DNA of 64,000 nt from Bin87 sp965243255 (lineage in GTDB: Bacteria > Chloroflexota > Dehalococcoidia > Lucifugimonadales > UBA3495). Both the position numbers and the translations under genes were made by a program. Positions 1 to 11,929 of this stretch are shown one piece after another. The notes beneath the pieces were generated by a model that was not told the origin of the DNA, did not search any database, and worked only from the letters and a program-made list of their open reading frames with translations. How positions within the stretch are numbered: position 1 is the stretch's first letter; each line of letters starts with the position of its first letter. The stretch is from the NCBI GenBank assembly GCA_965243255.1, contig CBDEUH010000004.1:372001-436000 (forward strand). The letters run 5' to 3'.

Positions 1-2
1 CC

Positions 3-842
3 ATGGCCCTGGGCATGGCCGGCTCCATGGCCGGCGGCGTCATTCACAACTTCGGCACCATGACCAAGCCCCTCCACGCCGGCATGACCTGCCGGGACGG
101 CGTGATGGCGGCCCAGCTGGCCCAGCGCGGCTTCACCGCCGGCGACCAGATTCTGGAGCATCCCGTCGGCTTCACCGCCACCGTCATCGGCGACGAGCAT
201 ACCGACCTGGACGCGGCGGCGGACAAGCTCGGTAAACCCTTCCGGGTGCAGGACGCCCTGGTCATCAAGAAGTACCCCTCCTGCGGCGGCAACCACGCCA
301 TGCTCGACAGCGTGTTCGGCCTGATGCGCGAGCACGAGTTCAGCCACGAGGACGTCGCCGACGCCCAGGTGGTCCAGTCCTACGCCTCCACCGTGATGCT
401 GTATGAGGAGCCGGAGAGCGACCTCAAGGGCAAGTTCAGCGCCAAGTACAACATGGCCGCGGCCCTGGTGGACGGCAAAGTCGGCATCGACACCTTCACC
501 GACGACCGGGTAGCGGCGTCCGACGTGCAGGACATGATGGAGCGGGTCTCCATGCGGGTGCAGTCCAAGTGGGAGCGCGGCGGCAGCGAGGTGTCCAAGG
601 GCGTGCCCATCCGCATCACCTTGAAAGATGGCCGGGTGATTGAGCACGAAACCCCGCGCGGCGAAATCCTGGGCAGCCAGGTCAACCCCTGGGGCATGGA
701 CAACATCGCCGGCAAGTTCCGCGAAAACGTCGCCCTGGTGCTCTCCGACGACGACCGCGTGAACGACGCCGTGCGCCAGTGGCAGGACGTCACCCAAGTT
801 GAGGACGTAGGCGCGGCCATCCGGGACACCCTGGTGCGGTAG
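3..842 (+). CDS. MmgE/PrpD family protein, 5' end outside window
   Basis: C-terminal part (279 residues seen) of a protein of the MmgE/PrpD family, which includes 2-methylcitrate dehydratase and related dehydratases/decarboxylases. It resembles the complete family member at 38940-40283: both carry a KxP-x-C/Q-type segment and a GIDTFTD motif (here near residue 160) followed by the small C-terminal domain. The frame is open at the left edge, so the Met at position 3 need not be the real start. Family members are 440-480 residues long, so about 170 residues are missing. The substrate cannot be told from sequence. It ends 21 bases before the convergent membrane-protein gene. Confidence 0.85.
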   Translation: MALGMAGSMAGGVIHNFGTMTKPLHAGMTCRDGVMAAQLAQRGFTAGDQILEHPVGFTATVIGDEHTDLDAAADKLGKPFRVQDALVIKKYPSCGGNHAMLDSVFGLMREHEFSHEDVADAQVVQSYASTVMLYEEPESDLKGKFSAKYNMAAALVDGKVGIDTFTDDRVAASDVQDMMERVSMRVQSKWERGGSEVSKGVPIRITLKDGRVIEHETPRGEILGSQVNPWGMDNIAGKFRENVALVLSDDDRVNDAVRQWQDVTQVEDVGAAIRDTLVR

Positions 843-863
843 CCCCGACTGACGGCAACCCTG

Positions 864-1667
864 TCAGATGACGCCGGTTGTGGGCGGCGGCGGAGGCGGC
901 ATCGTGTCGATGCTGTCCCGCTGCTGTTCCAGCCGGCGGCGATGGAAAGCGTTGTCCTGCGCCACGAAGAACATGAAGGCCCAAACCAGGCCGGCCAGGG
1001 CGTTGGTGTGCATACTGATTGCGCCTTGCAGAGCCTGCCGCTTGGCGCCATGCCGTCGGCCTCCCGGGGCCGGCGCAATCAACTGCGCGGCGGCGACGTA
1101 GGCCAAGACCAATACCAGCGCCGTCATCAGCGCGGCGGCGGCCCACCGGTCCCAGTCAAATCCGGCCACCACTTGAACCGCCGTGATAATCGCCAATCCC
1201 GCTGCGGCGATGGCAAGGCCTGCCGGCCACCGGCCAACGTTGCGCCGGGCGGCAACGCAGTAGATCGCCAACAGGCCAAGAACCACGATGGCGACCGCCA
1301 GGGCTGGCAGCAGCGCCGAGGTGGTGTAGCTGCCCAGGAAATGCGCCGAAGCCGCTCCGCCCCAAACGTTCAGCAGGAAGAACGTCGCGCCGGGGATGGC
1401 CGGCGATGCAATGCGGCCGGTGAATCCGGAAACGGCCAGGCCCGCCAGCCAGACCCCGCCCATCACCAGGTAACCCCGCCATCCGGTTTCGTCCAGCGCC
1501 CCTATAACGTGGAAGGCCCAGGCGGTCGCTCCGGCCAGCGCCAGGCCGATGACGACCATGCCGAGCATCACCGGAACGGCCGGCTGGAAGGCGTCCTCTG
1601 ACCGATCCGCCGGCCGGGTGGCAAGGTCGGCGGAGTCGGTATATGGCGGCCGTTCGGGTATGTTCAT
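864..1667 (-). CDS. Polytopic membrane protein, function unknown
   Basis: 267 residues with about seven hydrophobic segments (near residues 32-52, 64-85, 90-108, 115-135, 148-168, 173-195 and 220-240), so an inner-membrane protein. The N-terminal 30 residues are hydrophilic and the C-terminus ends in a proline run before the last four residues. I do not recognise a family. It starts 26 bases after the stop of the ammonium transporter on the same strand and is probably the last gene of the MOSC-amt operon, which could hint at a link to ammonium uptake, but nothing in the sequence proves it. Confidence 0.7.
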   Translation of the reverse strand: MNIPERPPYTDSADLATRPADRSEDAFQPAVPVMLGMVVIGLALAGATAWAFHVIGALDETGWRGYLVMGGVWLAGLAVSGFTGRIASPAIPGATFFLLNVWGGAASAHFLGSYTTSALLPALAVAIVVLGLLAIYCVAARRNVGRWPAGLAIAAAGLAIITAVQVVAGFDWDRWAAAALMTALVLVLAYVAAAQLIAPAPGGRRHGAKRQALQGAISMHTNALAGLVWAFMFFVAQDNAFHRRRLEQQRDSIDTMPPPPPPTTGVI

Positions 1668-1693
1668 CGGTGCCCTTCAGCTGGAGGCTGAGG

Positions 1694-3073
1694 TCAGTCG
1701 TCGTCCGCCGGCTCGGGCATCAGCACGAATTCGGGGTAGGACTCCATGCCCAGCTCGGCGGCGTCCTGGCCCAGCCGTTCGGTGCTCTCCGGAACCCGGG
1801 CGCCCACGGTCTTCGCAATCCCGAACCACACGGCCCAGGAAACGCCGAACACGAACGCGCCGATGGATACGATGCCCAGCAGCTGCACGCCGATGTTGCC
1901 CCCGGCGGCGATGCACACCGCGATGGTGCCCCAAACCCCGGCGAACAGGTGAACCGGCACCGCGCCGACCACGTCGTCAACTTTGACGATTTCCAGCAGC
2001 TTGATGCCGCCGGTACAGATGGCGCCGCCCACGATGCCGATGAGCACCGACCAGACGTGCGGCACGATGTCCGGCCCGGCGGTGATGGATACCAGCCCGG
2101 CCAGTCCGCCGTTCAGTCCGACCATCAGGTCGATGCGCCCGAATACCAGCCGGGAAAGGCTCAACGCCGTCAGGACTCCCGCCGCCGCTGCCAGGTTGGT
2201 GTTGACCAGGATGTTGCTCATGGCCACGGCGTCCAGCGCGGAACCCAGCGCCAGCTGCGAGCCGCCGTTGAATCCGAACCAGCCCATCCACAGGATGAAC
2301 ACGCCCAGGGTGACCAGCACCACGTTGGACGGCGGCGTCGCCCGCGCCGTGCCGTCCCGGCGGAACTTGCCCAGCCGCGGGCCGATTACCAGCGCGCCGG
2401 CCAGGGCCGCCCAGCCGCCGGTGCTATGCACGATGGTGGAGCCGGCGAAGTCCTGGAATCCCATCTCCGCCAGCCAGCCGCCGCCCCAGGTCCACGCGCC
2501 GATGATTGGGTAGATGAAGGCGGTGAGCAGCAGCGTGAAGAGGAAGAAACTCCACATATTCACCCGCTCGGCCAGCGTGCCCGATACGATGGACGCGGTA
2601 GTGGCGACGAATACCATCTGGAAGAACCAGTCCGACATCACCGAATAACCGTTGTCGATCACCGCCGACAGCGCGGATTCGTCTCCGCCCAGCAGCGCGA
2701 TTTCGTCCCCTGACGGGCCGTACAGCGGCCAGACCACCGTGCCGATGACCGCCTGCACGTTGTTGTACATCAGGTTGTAGCCGATGAAGTAGAACGCCAG
2801 ACCGGCAATGGAATAGAGGCCGATGTTCTTCAGGCAAATCATCGACGCGTTCTTGGTGCGCACCGAGCCGGCTTCCAGCATGGTGAAGCCGGCGCACATC
2901 CACATGATCAGCGCGCCCCAGACCAGGAAGGCCAGGGTGTTGAGGACGAATTGCGTCTCCGGGTCAACGCCGGCCGCCTGGGCCGCGTGAGGCCAGGCTA
3001 GGAAAACCGCCACCGGCAGCAGCAGCGCCCCCGCTACGGCTGCCAGGCGATGCGGACGTGATGGCAGGTTCAT
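1694..3073 (-). CDS. amt: Ammonium transporter
   Basis: Amt/Mep/Rh-family channel for ammonium uptake across the inner membrane. The start is placed at the ATG two bases after the MOSC stop, because it opens a typical signal peptide (positively charged start, hydrophobic core, AQAA end), as in AmtB. The 459-residue product has the Amt signature around DFAGSTIVHSTGG, and the two pore histidines lie in IVHSTGG and in PVHLFAG. A longer upstream reading frame exists but overlaps the MOSC gene. No glnB/glnK gene is adjacent, unlike in many amt operons. Regulation is not visible. Confidence 0.95.
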   Translation of the reverse strand: MNLPSRPHRLAAVAGALLLPVAVFLAWPHAAQAAGVDPETQFVLNTLAFLVWGALIMWMCAGFTMLEAGSVRTKNASMICLKNIGLYSIAGLAFYFIGYNLMYNNVQAVIGTVVWPLYGPSGDEIALLGGDESALSAVIDNGYSVMSDWFFQMVFVATTASIVSGTLAERVNMWSFFLFTLLLTAFIYPIIGAWTWGGGWLAEMGFQDFAGSTIVHSTGGWAALAGALVIGPRLGKFRRDGTARATPPSNVVLVTLGVFILWMGWFGFNGGSQLALGSALDAVAMSNILVNTNLAAAAGVLTALSLSRLVFGRIDLMVGLNGGLAGLVSITAGPDIVPHVWSVLIGIVGGAICTGGIKLLEIVKVDDVVGAVPVHLFAGVWGTIAVCIAAGGNIGVQLLGIVSIGAFVFGVSWAVWFGIAKTVGARVPESTERLGQDAAELGMESYPEFVLMPEPADDD

Positions 3074-3075
3074 GG

Positions 3076-3513
3076 CTACGGCTCCAGTCTTATCGCATCG
3101 CCCACGTTGATTTCGCCACCCTGCAGCACCACGGTGAGGATGCCCCGCTTGCCGAAGATTTCCTGGCGCAGCCCGGGAATCAGCGCGTCCATCTTCTGGC
3201 ACGGCTCGCAGTCGCCGGTAACCTCCAGCGTAACGTGATTCTCCTCGTCGCCGATGAAGAAGACGTTCCCCTGCCGCGCCTGCGACAGGTCCAGGCCCGT
3301 TACCGTGATGTTCTCTTTCACCTGGCCGGGCTCCAGGCCAAAGTGGTCCAGGGTTTCCTGGTCCATGACCAGCACCTGGCGCAGGTTGCGGGGGTTGCGG
3401 CTGCGGTCGCCCTCCAGCCCTTCGGCGGATACGGCCCGGGCCGTCTCCACCGGGTCGGACGGGGTTCCCTTGACGCGGGCGATGTGCAGGTTGACGATGG
3501 TGCCGGATTGCAT
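3076..3513 (-). CDS. MOSC domain-containing protein
   Basis: 145-residue stand-alone MOSC domain (molybdenum cofactor sulfurase C-terminal type). The conserved Cys lies in GDCEPCQKM, followed by the family-typical GLRQEIFGKRGI stretch and a C-terminal G-x-I-x-VGD-x-I motif. Such small proteins are thought to bind Moco or carry sulfur to a metal centre. The ATG at 3513 is chosen because an AGGAGG site lies four bases upstream; a longer frame begins nine codons earlier. First gene of a three-gene minus-strand operon with amt two bases downstream. Confidence 0.85.
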   Translation of the reverse strand: MQSGTIVNLHIARVKGTPSDPVETARAVSAEGLEGDRSRNPRNLRQVLVMDQETLDHFGLEPGQVKENITVTGLDLSQARQGNVFFIGDEENHVTLEVTGDCEPCQKMDALIPGLRQEIFGKRGILTVVLQGGEINVGDAIRLEP

Positions 3514-3695
3514 AGGGCCTCCTGTTTGCTGGCGAGGCAAGGCATTAAATCGGGATGATCTGGTTTACGGGGCGATTTTAGGCGATGGACGGGCCGTTGG
3601 CAAACCGGGAACGGTAGCCGCCATCCGCCGGGGCGGGTAGAATGGCCCCAATTTCCCGCCGGCCGGGCTTGGCCGGGGTCAATGAGGTTTTCACC

Positions 3696-4547
3696 ATGGC
3701 ATACGAGTTTATCAAGACCGAGGTGGTGGATGGCGTGCTGGTGATGACGATGCACGATCCGCCCACCCGCAACGCGCTGGGCCCGGACATGGCCGCCGAG
3801 ATGTTCGAGCGGCTGGACGAGTTTGAAAACAACCCGGAGGAACGCGTCCTGGTGCTCACCGGCACCGAGCCGTCCTTCTGCTCCGGCGCCAACGTGCGCG
3901 GCTTTCGCCGGCGTATCGACGAACGTGAAGCTGAAACCGACCCGGAACCCCTGACCTGGGGCAAGATGGAATATATGAAAGGTCGGCAGCGCAGCAGCGA
4001 AAGCGGCCCGCGGGTCAACTTCGTCCCGCTGCGGATTCACGACCTGCAAAAGCCCTCCATCGCCGTGGTCAACGGCCCGGCCGCCGGCGTCGGCTGCGGC
4101 CTGGCCCTGTCCTGCGACATCCGGGTGGTGGGCGACAGCGGGCGGCTGTCCGAGCGCTTCGTGCTCAACGGCCTGATTCCGGGGGACGGCAGCTGCTGGC
4201 AGTTGCCCAAGCTCATCGGCACCAGCAACACCCTGCTCCTCCAGTACACCGGCGACTGGATGGGCGGCGAGGACGCGGTGCGCATCGGCCTGGCCAGCAA
4301 GTGCTTCCCCGACAACCAGCTGATGGCCGGGGCCATGGAGCTGGCCAAGCGCATCGCCAGCGGCCCCACGGTGGCCCATTCGCTGACCAAGTACCTGGTG
4401 CACGAGAGCATGGACCTCACCTTCCGGGAGGCGCTGGAGCTGGCTTCGGCGGCCCAAGAACACGTCCGCCGCACCGAAGACCACAAGATCGCCGTGCAGT
4501 GGTTCCTGGACAAGAACCGGGGCATGCCGCCCTTCGTCGGTCGCTAG
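3696..4547 (+). CDS. Crotonase-fold (enoyl-CoA hydratase/isomerase) protein without hydratase glutamates
   Basis: 283-residue member of the enoyl-CoA hydratase/isomerase superfamily. The oxyanion-hole segments SFCSGAN (near 60) and GPAAGVGCGLAL (128-138) are present. Both glutamates used by rat mitochondrial hydratase (Glu144, Glu164) are replaced, by Gly135 and Phe155, so simple hydration of enoyl-CoA is unlikely. An isomerase of the PaaG or enoyl-CoA isomerase kind fits better. The start at the second in-frame Met is preferred because MAYEF begins the normal first strand and TGAGG lies upstream. It stands alone, upstream of the 23S promoter. Confidence 0.85.
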   Translation: MAYEFIKTEVVDGVLVMTMHDPPTRNALGPDMAAEMFERLDEFENNPEERVLVLTGTEPSFCSGANVRGFRRRIDEREAETDPEPLTWGKMEYMKGRQRSSESGPRVNFVPLRIHDLQKPSIAVVNGPAAGVGCGLALSCDIRVVGDSGRLSERFVLNGLIPGDGSCWQLPKLIGTSNTLLLQYTGDWMGGEDAVRIGLASKCFPDNQLMAGAMELAKRIASGPTVAHSLTKYLVHESMDLTFREALELASAAQEHVRRTEDHKIAVQWFLDKNRGMPPFVGR

Positions 4548-4614
4548 CAACCGCCCGGCAGCAGCTCTCTCGCAGAGACGCAAGGCCGCCCTGAATATTC
4601 GCGGGCCCCGACCC

Positions 4615-4643
4615 TTGACGCCGATGGGGTAAGGGTCTATACT
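4615..4643 (+). promoter_or_regulatory. Sigma-70-type promoter of the 23S rRNA gene
   Basis: TTGACG (4615-4620), a 17-base spacer, then TATACT (4638-4643). It lies about 160 bases before the mature 23S start and has no other gene behind it, so it most likely drives the rRNA-tRNA unit. A GGCC-T5GA-GGCC hairpin follows at about 4668-4683. Confidence 0.75.
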
Positions 4644-4770
4644 CCTTTGTTACCGACTTGCCCGATACGGCCTTTTTGAGGCCGGGTGAGCCACCGGCGG
4701 AAACGTCGGCAGCGCCTGCGGGCAGGGCGGGCAGGTTAAAAACTGAATAGGAAGTCTGAACTGCATAAAA

Positions 4771-7895
<3,125 letters not shown>

Positions 7896-8024
7896 TCAAT
7901 GAATCGATGGTTCAATCGTCCATCAATCAAACAAGTTCAGGCTTCCTTATTCAGTTCACGCCAACGGTGCGGCGCGTAGCAACGGTTCGCCGCCAGCGAA
8001 TCGCACCCATATCCGCATCAACAC

Positions 8025-8099
8025 TGCGGGGTGGAGCAGTGGCAGCTCGTCGGGCTCATAACCCGAAGGTCGTTGGTTCGAGTCCAACCCCCGCTACCA
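8025..8099 (+). tRNA. Initiator tRNA-fMet (CAT)
   Basis: 75 bases with encoded CCA. The cloverleaf is complete: acceptor TGCGGGG/CCCCGCT, D stem GAGC/GCTC, anticodon stem TCGGG/CCCGA with loop CTCATAA, and T stem GTTGG/CCAAC. The three consecutive G-C pairs next to the anticodon loop and the unpaired first acceptor position mark it as initiator rather than elongator. Position 1-72 is T-T here, where most bacteria have C-A. It follows the 23S by about 160 bases, probably in the same transcript. Confidence 0.95.
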
Positions 8100-8107
8100 A
8101 GCAACCA

Positions 8108-8143
8108 AATAGGCCCCGGCTTTACGCCGGGGCCTATTTTTTT
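8108..8143 (+). terminator. Intrinsic terminator after tRNA-fMet
   Basis: A 13-bp GC-rich stem (8108-8120 with 8126-8138) with a 5-base loop runs into a T tract to 8143. It closes the 23S-tRNA unit. Confidence 0.9.
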
Positions 8144-8177
8144 GCCAGCCCCGGGCATCTTCGCAGCCGGTTTCCCC

Positions 8178-8206
8178 TTGTGAGGCCGTAGGCCGTGTGT
8201 TAAATT
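8178..8206 (+). promoter_or_regulatory. Promoter of the first NCS2-type permease
   Basis: TTGTGA (8178-8183), a 17-base spacer, then TAAATT (8201-8206). The same arrangement, including the CGTGTGTTAAATTG core, recurs at 10059-10087 before the paralogous gene at almost the same distance from the start codon (68 versus 70 bases). That conservation supports a functional element. Confidence 0.6.
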
Positions 8207-8273
8207 GCTGTGAATTAATCAATAGTCCCTGGTCGCGATATGTCCCCCGCGCTCAGGGGCCACTGAATACACC

Positions 8274-10004
8274 ATGGCAATAGTCAACGAGCACATTCTC
8301 TATCAACCCGATGACCGCCCGAGCCATCCTATTTCCATCGTCCACGGCTTGCAGGACATGATGGCTCATATCTCCTCGATGACGGCCATTATCACCATCG
8401 TTGCCCTGGCCGGCGGACAATCTGAGGCATACGTTTCCTGGACCTTCTTCTCAGTCTTCGTCCTCTGCGGGATTGGCAATATATTGCAAACCCTTCGGTT
8501 GTGGCGATTTGGCTCCGGATATTCAGTCAGCGTCGCCACTGTCACCGCATACATCGCGGTGGCCTCTTCCGCCCTGGCGGCCGGCGGCCCGCTGATGTTG
8601 TCGGCCCTGATGGCAGTTTCTTCGCTGGTGCAGTTTGTATTCATCTCCCGGTTGTCTCTGCTGCGCCGGGTAATGACCCCGCTGGTGGCCGGCACCGTGC
8701 TGATGTTGCTGCCGGTTACCGTGATGCCCAGAGTCCTGGCCACTCTGCCCAACGTGCCCGAGGGAAGCCATTCTGTTACGGCTCCCATCCTGACCGGGGT
8801 AACCTTGGCTATTCTGTTGGGCATGAGGCTGTTCACCGCGCCCAAATGGCAGCAATACTCGCCGGTCGCGGCAGTAGCAGCCGGTTGCCTGATCGCCATC
8901 CCGCTGGGGGCCTTCGAGTTTCAGAGAGTAATCGATGCGCCGTGGCTGGGCCTTCCCGAATATCCGGTGGGAGCCTTCGACCTGGACCTGGGAACGGCCT
9001 TCTGGGCTCTGCTGCCCGGATTCGTCATCGTTAGCCTGGCGGCCATGATTCTCTCCATCAGCGATACCGTGGTGCTTCAGCAGGTGTCCTGGCGGCGGCC
9101 CGGCGCCACCGATTTCCGCATGGTGCAGGGAGCGCACAATCTGACCGCATTGTTCAATTTCGTTGCCGCACTCCTCACGACCCTTCCCATCGCGGTGTCA
9201 GCGTCGAGCGCGGCGCGCACGGTCTTGACCGGCATCGCTTCCCTCCGCAAGGGCGTCTATGGGGGCCTGATTCTGATCGCGGTAGCCTTGCTGCCCAAGA
9301 TTGTCGCGTTGGTTCTGGTCATTCCCCGACCGGTCCTCTCAGCCTACATCGTCTTCCTGTTGGCGCTGCTGTTCGTCCAGGGCATGAGCAGCGTGATCCG
9401 CGGCGGTTTGGATGCCAAAAAAGCGGCGGTGCTGGGGATGTCCCTCTGGATTGGCATGGGCTTTGAGAACGGCTGGATCTTTCCCGAGCTTATGAACGGG
9501 ACCCTGGGCGAGTTGCTCAGCAACGGCATGACGACGGGCGCCATTGCCGTAGTCTTGCTCAGCCTGTTCCTGGAGTCCCTGTCCAGCCGGAGCCGCCGTC
9601 TGTCGGTGGCGATGGCCGCGTCATCCCTCCCCCGGATTGACCAGTTCCTCGCCAACTACGCCACCGGGGGCGGCTGGAACGCTGCGTCGGTCAACCGCCT
9701 ACGGTCGGCCGGCGAGGAAACCCTCTCCTGCCTGCTCTCCCAGCAGAGCGACCCGGACCAGGACGGCGCCAAGCGCCTGGCCGTCAGCATCCGCCGCGTT
9801 GAGACCGACATCGAGATGGAGTTCGCCGCCACCACCGAGGGCGGCAACGTGGAGGACAAGCTGGCCTACCTCAGCGACCAACCCCAGATTCACGACGAGG
9901 AAGAGATTTCCTTCCGCTTGCTGCGGCACTACGCGTCGTCAGTACAGCACCACAAGTACCACGACATCGACATCATCACCGTGCGCGTGGCCCATTCTTC
10001 ATAG
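8274..10004 (+). CDS. NCS2/NAT-type permease with C-terminal RsbW-like domain (copy A)
   Basis: 576 residues. Residues 1-430 form a polytopic membrane transporter of the nucleobase-ascorbate/NCS2 type (xanthine/uracil permeases), with the GLQD...M opening and the GxENGWIFPEL segment before the last helices. The family signature (Q-N-x-G-x4-T-G) reads SSAARTVLTG here, so the substrate may not be a usual nucleobase. Residues about 440-576 are soluble and resemble a degenerate GHKL/RsbW-type ATPase: a helix with EETLSCLL at the N-box place, a beta strand pair, and a final helix-strand FRLLRHYAS...ITVRV. The N-box Asn is absent. Normal NCS2 proteins lack this tail. A paralogue follows directly. 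Confidence 0.85.
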   Translation: MAIVNEHILYQPDDRPSHPISIVHGLQDMMAHISSMTAIITIVALAGGQSEAYVSWTFFSVFVLCGIGNILQTLRLWRFGSGYSVSVATVTAYIAVASSALAAGGPLMLSALMAVSSLVQFVFISRLSLLRRVMTPLVAGTVLMLLPVTVMPRVLATLPNVPEGSHSVTAPILTGVTLAILLGMRLFTAPKWQQYSPVAAVAAGCLIAIPLGAFEFQRVIDAPWLGLPEYPVGAFDLDLGTAFWALLPGFVIVSLAAMILSISDTVVLQQVSWRRPGATDFRMVQGAHNLTALFNFVAALLTTLPIAVSASSAARTVLTGIASLRKGVYGGLILIAVALLPKIVALVLVIPRPVLSAYIVFLLALLFVQGMSSVIRGGLDAKKAAVLGMSLWIGMGFENGWIFPELMNGTLGELLSNGMTTGAIAVVLLSLFLESLSSRSRRLSVAMAASSLPRIDQFLANYATGGGWNAASVNRLRSAGEETLSCLLSQQSDPDQDGAKRLAVSIRRVETDIEMEFAATTEGGNVEDKLAYLSDQPQIHDEEEISFRLLRHYASSVQHHKYHDIDIITVRVAHSS

Positions 10005-10058
10005 TGCACGAAGGTTGTCTCGCCGCCGGGCCGGCTGGCCCCTATCTGCGATTTTCAC

Positions 10059-10087
10059 TTGTGGCTCGCTATGACGTGTGTTAAATT
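10059..10087 (+). promoter_or_regulatory. Promoter of the second NCS2-type permease
   Basis: TTGTGG (10059-10064), a 17-base spacer, TAAATT (10082-10087). It matches the element at 8178-8206 base for base around the -10 region, showing that the regulatory region was copied with the gene. Confidence 0.6.
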
Positions 10088-10156
10088 GGCGTGAATTGTT
10101 CAGCAGCCCCCTGTCTGCGGAACCTGGCTCCGCCAGCAGAGGCTAGCCCAATCTTC

Positions 10157-11887
10157 ATGGCCGCAGTTAACGAGCAAATCGTCTATCAACCGGATGACCG
10201 CCCAAGTCATCCCATTTCTTTCGTCCACGGCTTCCAGGACGTGATGACCCGGATGGCTGCCATGGCCGGCACCACGGCCATCGTCGCCGTTGCGGGAGGG
10301 CAATCCGAAGGCTACCTTTCCTGGATTTTCTTCTCCGCACTGGTGGCCTGCGGTATCGGCCACATCTTGATCACCCTCCAGTTCTGGCGCTTCGGCTCCG
10401 GCTATGCGCTCAGCATCGCCGCCTCTTCCGCCTTCATTACGGTCTCCGCGTCGGCCCTGGTGGCCGGCGGGCCGGTGATGCTATCCGCCCTGATGCTGAT
10501 ATCCGGGCTGATCCAGTTCGTGTTCATCTCCCGGTTGTCCTTGCTGCGTCGGATAATGACCCCGCTGGTGGCCGGCACTGTGCTGATGTTGCTGTCGGTC
10601 ACGGTAATTCCCCCGGTGCTGCGGACGTTGCCCAACCTGCCAGAGGGCTCCCTCACTGCTACGGCGCCGGTCCTGGGCGGCATGACCCTGATGATTCTGC
10701 TGGGAATGAGGCTGTTCACCTCGCCCAAGTGGCAGCAGTATTCCCCGGTCATCGCGGTCTTGGTCGGTTGCGCCGTGGCGATTCCCATGGGCGCTTTCGA
10801 CGTTCAGCGGGTGATCGACGCGCCCTGGATCGGCATTCCCAGGTATCCCATCGAGGAGTTCCAACTGGACCTGGGAGCGGCCTTTTGGGCCATCTTGCCG
10901 GGGTTCGTCATCGTGAACATGGCTACGATGATCAACTCCATCAGCGATACGGTGGTGATTCAGCAGGTGGCCTGGCGACGGCCCCGCGCCACCGACTTCC
11001 GGGTCGTGCAGGGAGCGCACAACCTGGTGGTCCTCGTCAACATCGTCTCGGCTGCGCTGGCCACCCTGCCCTCTGCCATCGGCGCGTCAAATTCGGCCCG
11101 CGCGGTGCTGACCGGCGTCGCTTCCCGCCGCAAGGGCGTCTATGGCGGACTGATTCTCATCGCGGTGGCTTTCTTGCCGAAAGTCGTGGCCCTGATTACC
11201 GCCATTCCCCGGCCGGTCCTGGTGGCCTATATCGTCTTCCTGCTGGCCCTTCTGTTCGTGCAGGGCATGAGCAGCGTGGTGCGCGGCGGTTTGGATGGCA
11301 AGAAAGCCGCCGTCCTGGGAGTGTCCCTCTGGATCGGCATCGGCTTTGAGAATGGCTGGATACTGCCCGAGCTGTTGAGCGGGACGATGGAAACGCTGCT
11401 CAGCAACGGCATGACCACCGGAGCGGTTTCAGTGATTCTGCTCAGTCTGCTGCTGGAGTTCGTCTCCAACCGGCGCCGGCGTTTGTCGGTGGATATGTCC
11501 GCCTCGTCCCTTCCCCAGATTGATGAGTTCCTCACCGACTACGCTACCGGATCGAACTGGAATGAAGCCTCCGTCAACCGTCTCCGGTCGGCCGGCGAGG
11601 AGACGCTGTCCTGCCTGCTGTCCCAACAGGGAGACGGCGAGGAAGATGCCGGCAAGCGCCTGGTGGTCAGCATCCGCCGCGCCGATGATGATATCGAGAT
11701 GGAGTTCGCCGCCACCAGTGAGGGCGGCAACGTGGAGGACAAGCTGGCCTACCTCAGCGACCAACCCCAGATTCAAGACGAGGAGGAGATTTCCTTCCGC
11801 CTGCTGCGGTTCTACGCCTCTTCAGTGCAGCATCACAAGTACCACGACATCGACATCATCACCGTGCGGGTGGCGCTATCTTCGTAA
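10157..11887 (+). CDS. NCS2/NAT-type permease with C-terminal RsbW-like domain (copy B)
   Basis: 576 residues, collinear with copy A over the full length including the unusual C-terminal domain; most of the last 140 residues are identical. The signature site reads SNSARAVLTG, keeping an Asn that copy A lost. The start is the ATG at 10157, which gives exactly the length of copy A; a longer frame begins 22 codons upstream. The pair arose by tandem duplication, with promoter. The membrane half has diverged more than the tail, which suggests different substrates but one shared regulatory role for the tail (inference). Confidence 0.85.
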   Translation: MAAVNEQIVYQPDDRPSHPISFVHGFQDVMTRMAAMAGTTAIVAVAGGQSEGYLSWIFFSALVACGIGHILITLQFWRFGSGYALSIAASSAFITVSASALVAGGPVMLSALMLISGLIQFVFISRLSLLRRIMTPLVAGTVLMLLSVTVIPPVLRTLPNLPEGSLTATAPVLGGMTLMILLGMRLFTSPKWQQYSPVIAVLVGCAVAIPMGAFDVQRVIDAPWIGIPRYPIEEFQLDLGAAFWAILPGFVIVNMATMINSISDTVVIQQVAWRRPRATDFRVVQGAHNLVVLVNIVSAALATLPSAIGASNSARAVLTGVASRRKGVYGGLILIAVAFLPKVVALITAIPRPVLVAYIVFLLALLFVQGMSSVVRGGLDGKKAAVLGVSLWIGIGFENGWILPELLSGTMETLLSNGMTTGAVSVILLSLLLEFVSNRRRRLSVDMSASSLPQIDEFLTDYATGSNWNEASVNRLRSAGEETLSCLLSQQGDGEEDAGKRLVVSIRRADDDIEMEFAATSEGGNVEDKLAYLSDQPQIQDEEEISFRLLRFYASSVQHHKYHDIDIITVRVALSS

Positions 11888-11929
11888 AGCCGCCGCCGGG
11901 CTATTCCCCGGCCGGCGTTGCGGCGGCTT
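11887..11929. terminator. Possible bidirectional terminator hairpin
   Basis: AAGCCGCCG (11887-11895) pairs with 11921-11929, with an inner CCGGG/CCCGG stem. It lies between the convergent permease and monooxygenase genes. There is no T tract on the plus strand, so termination strength is uncertain. Confidence 0.4.
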
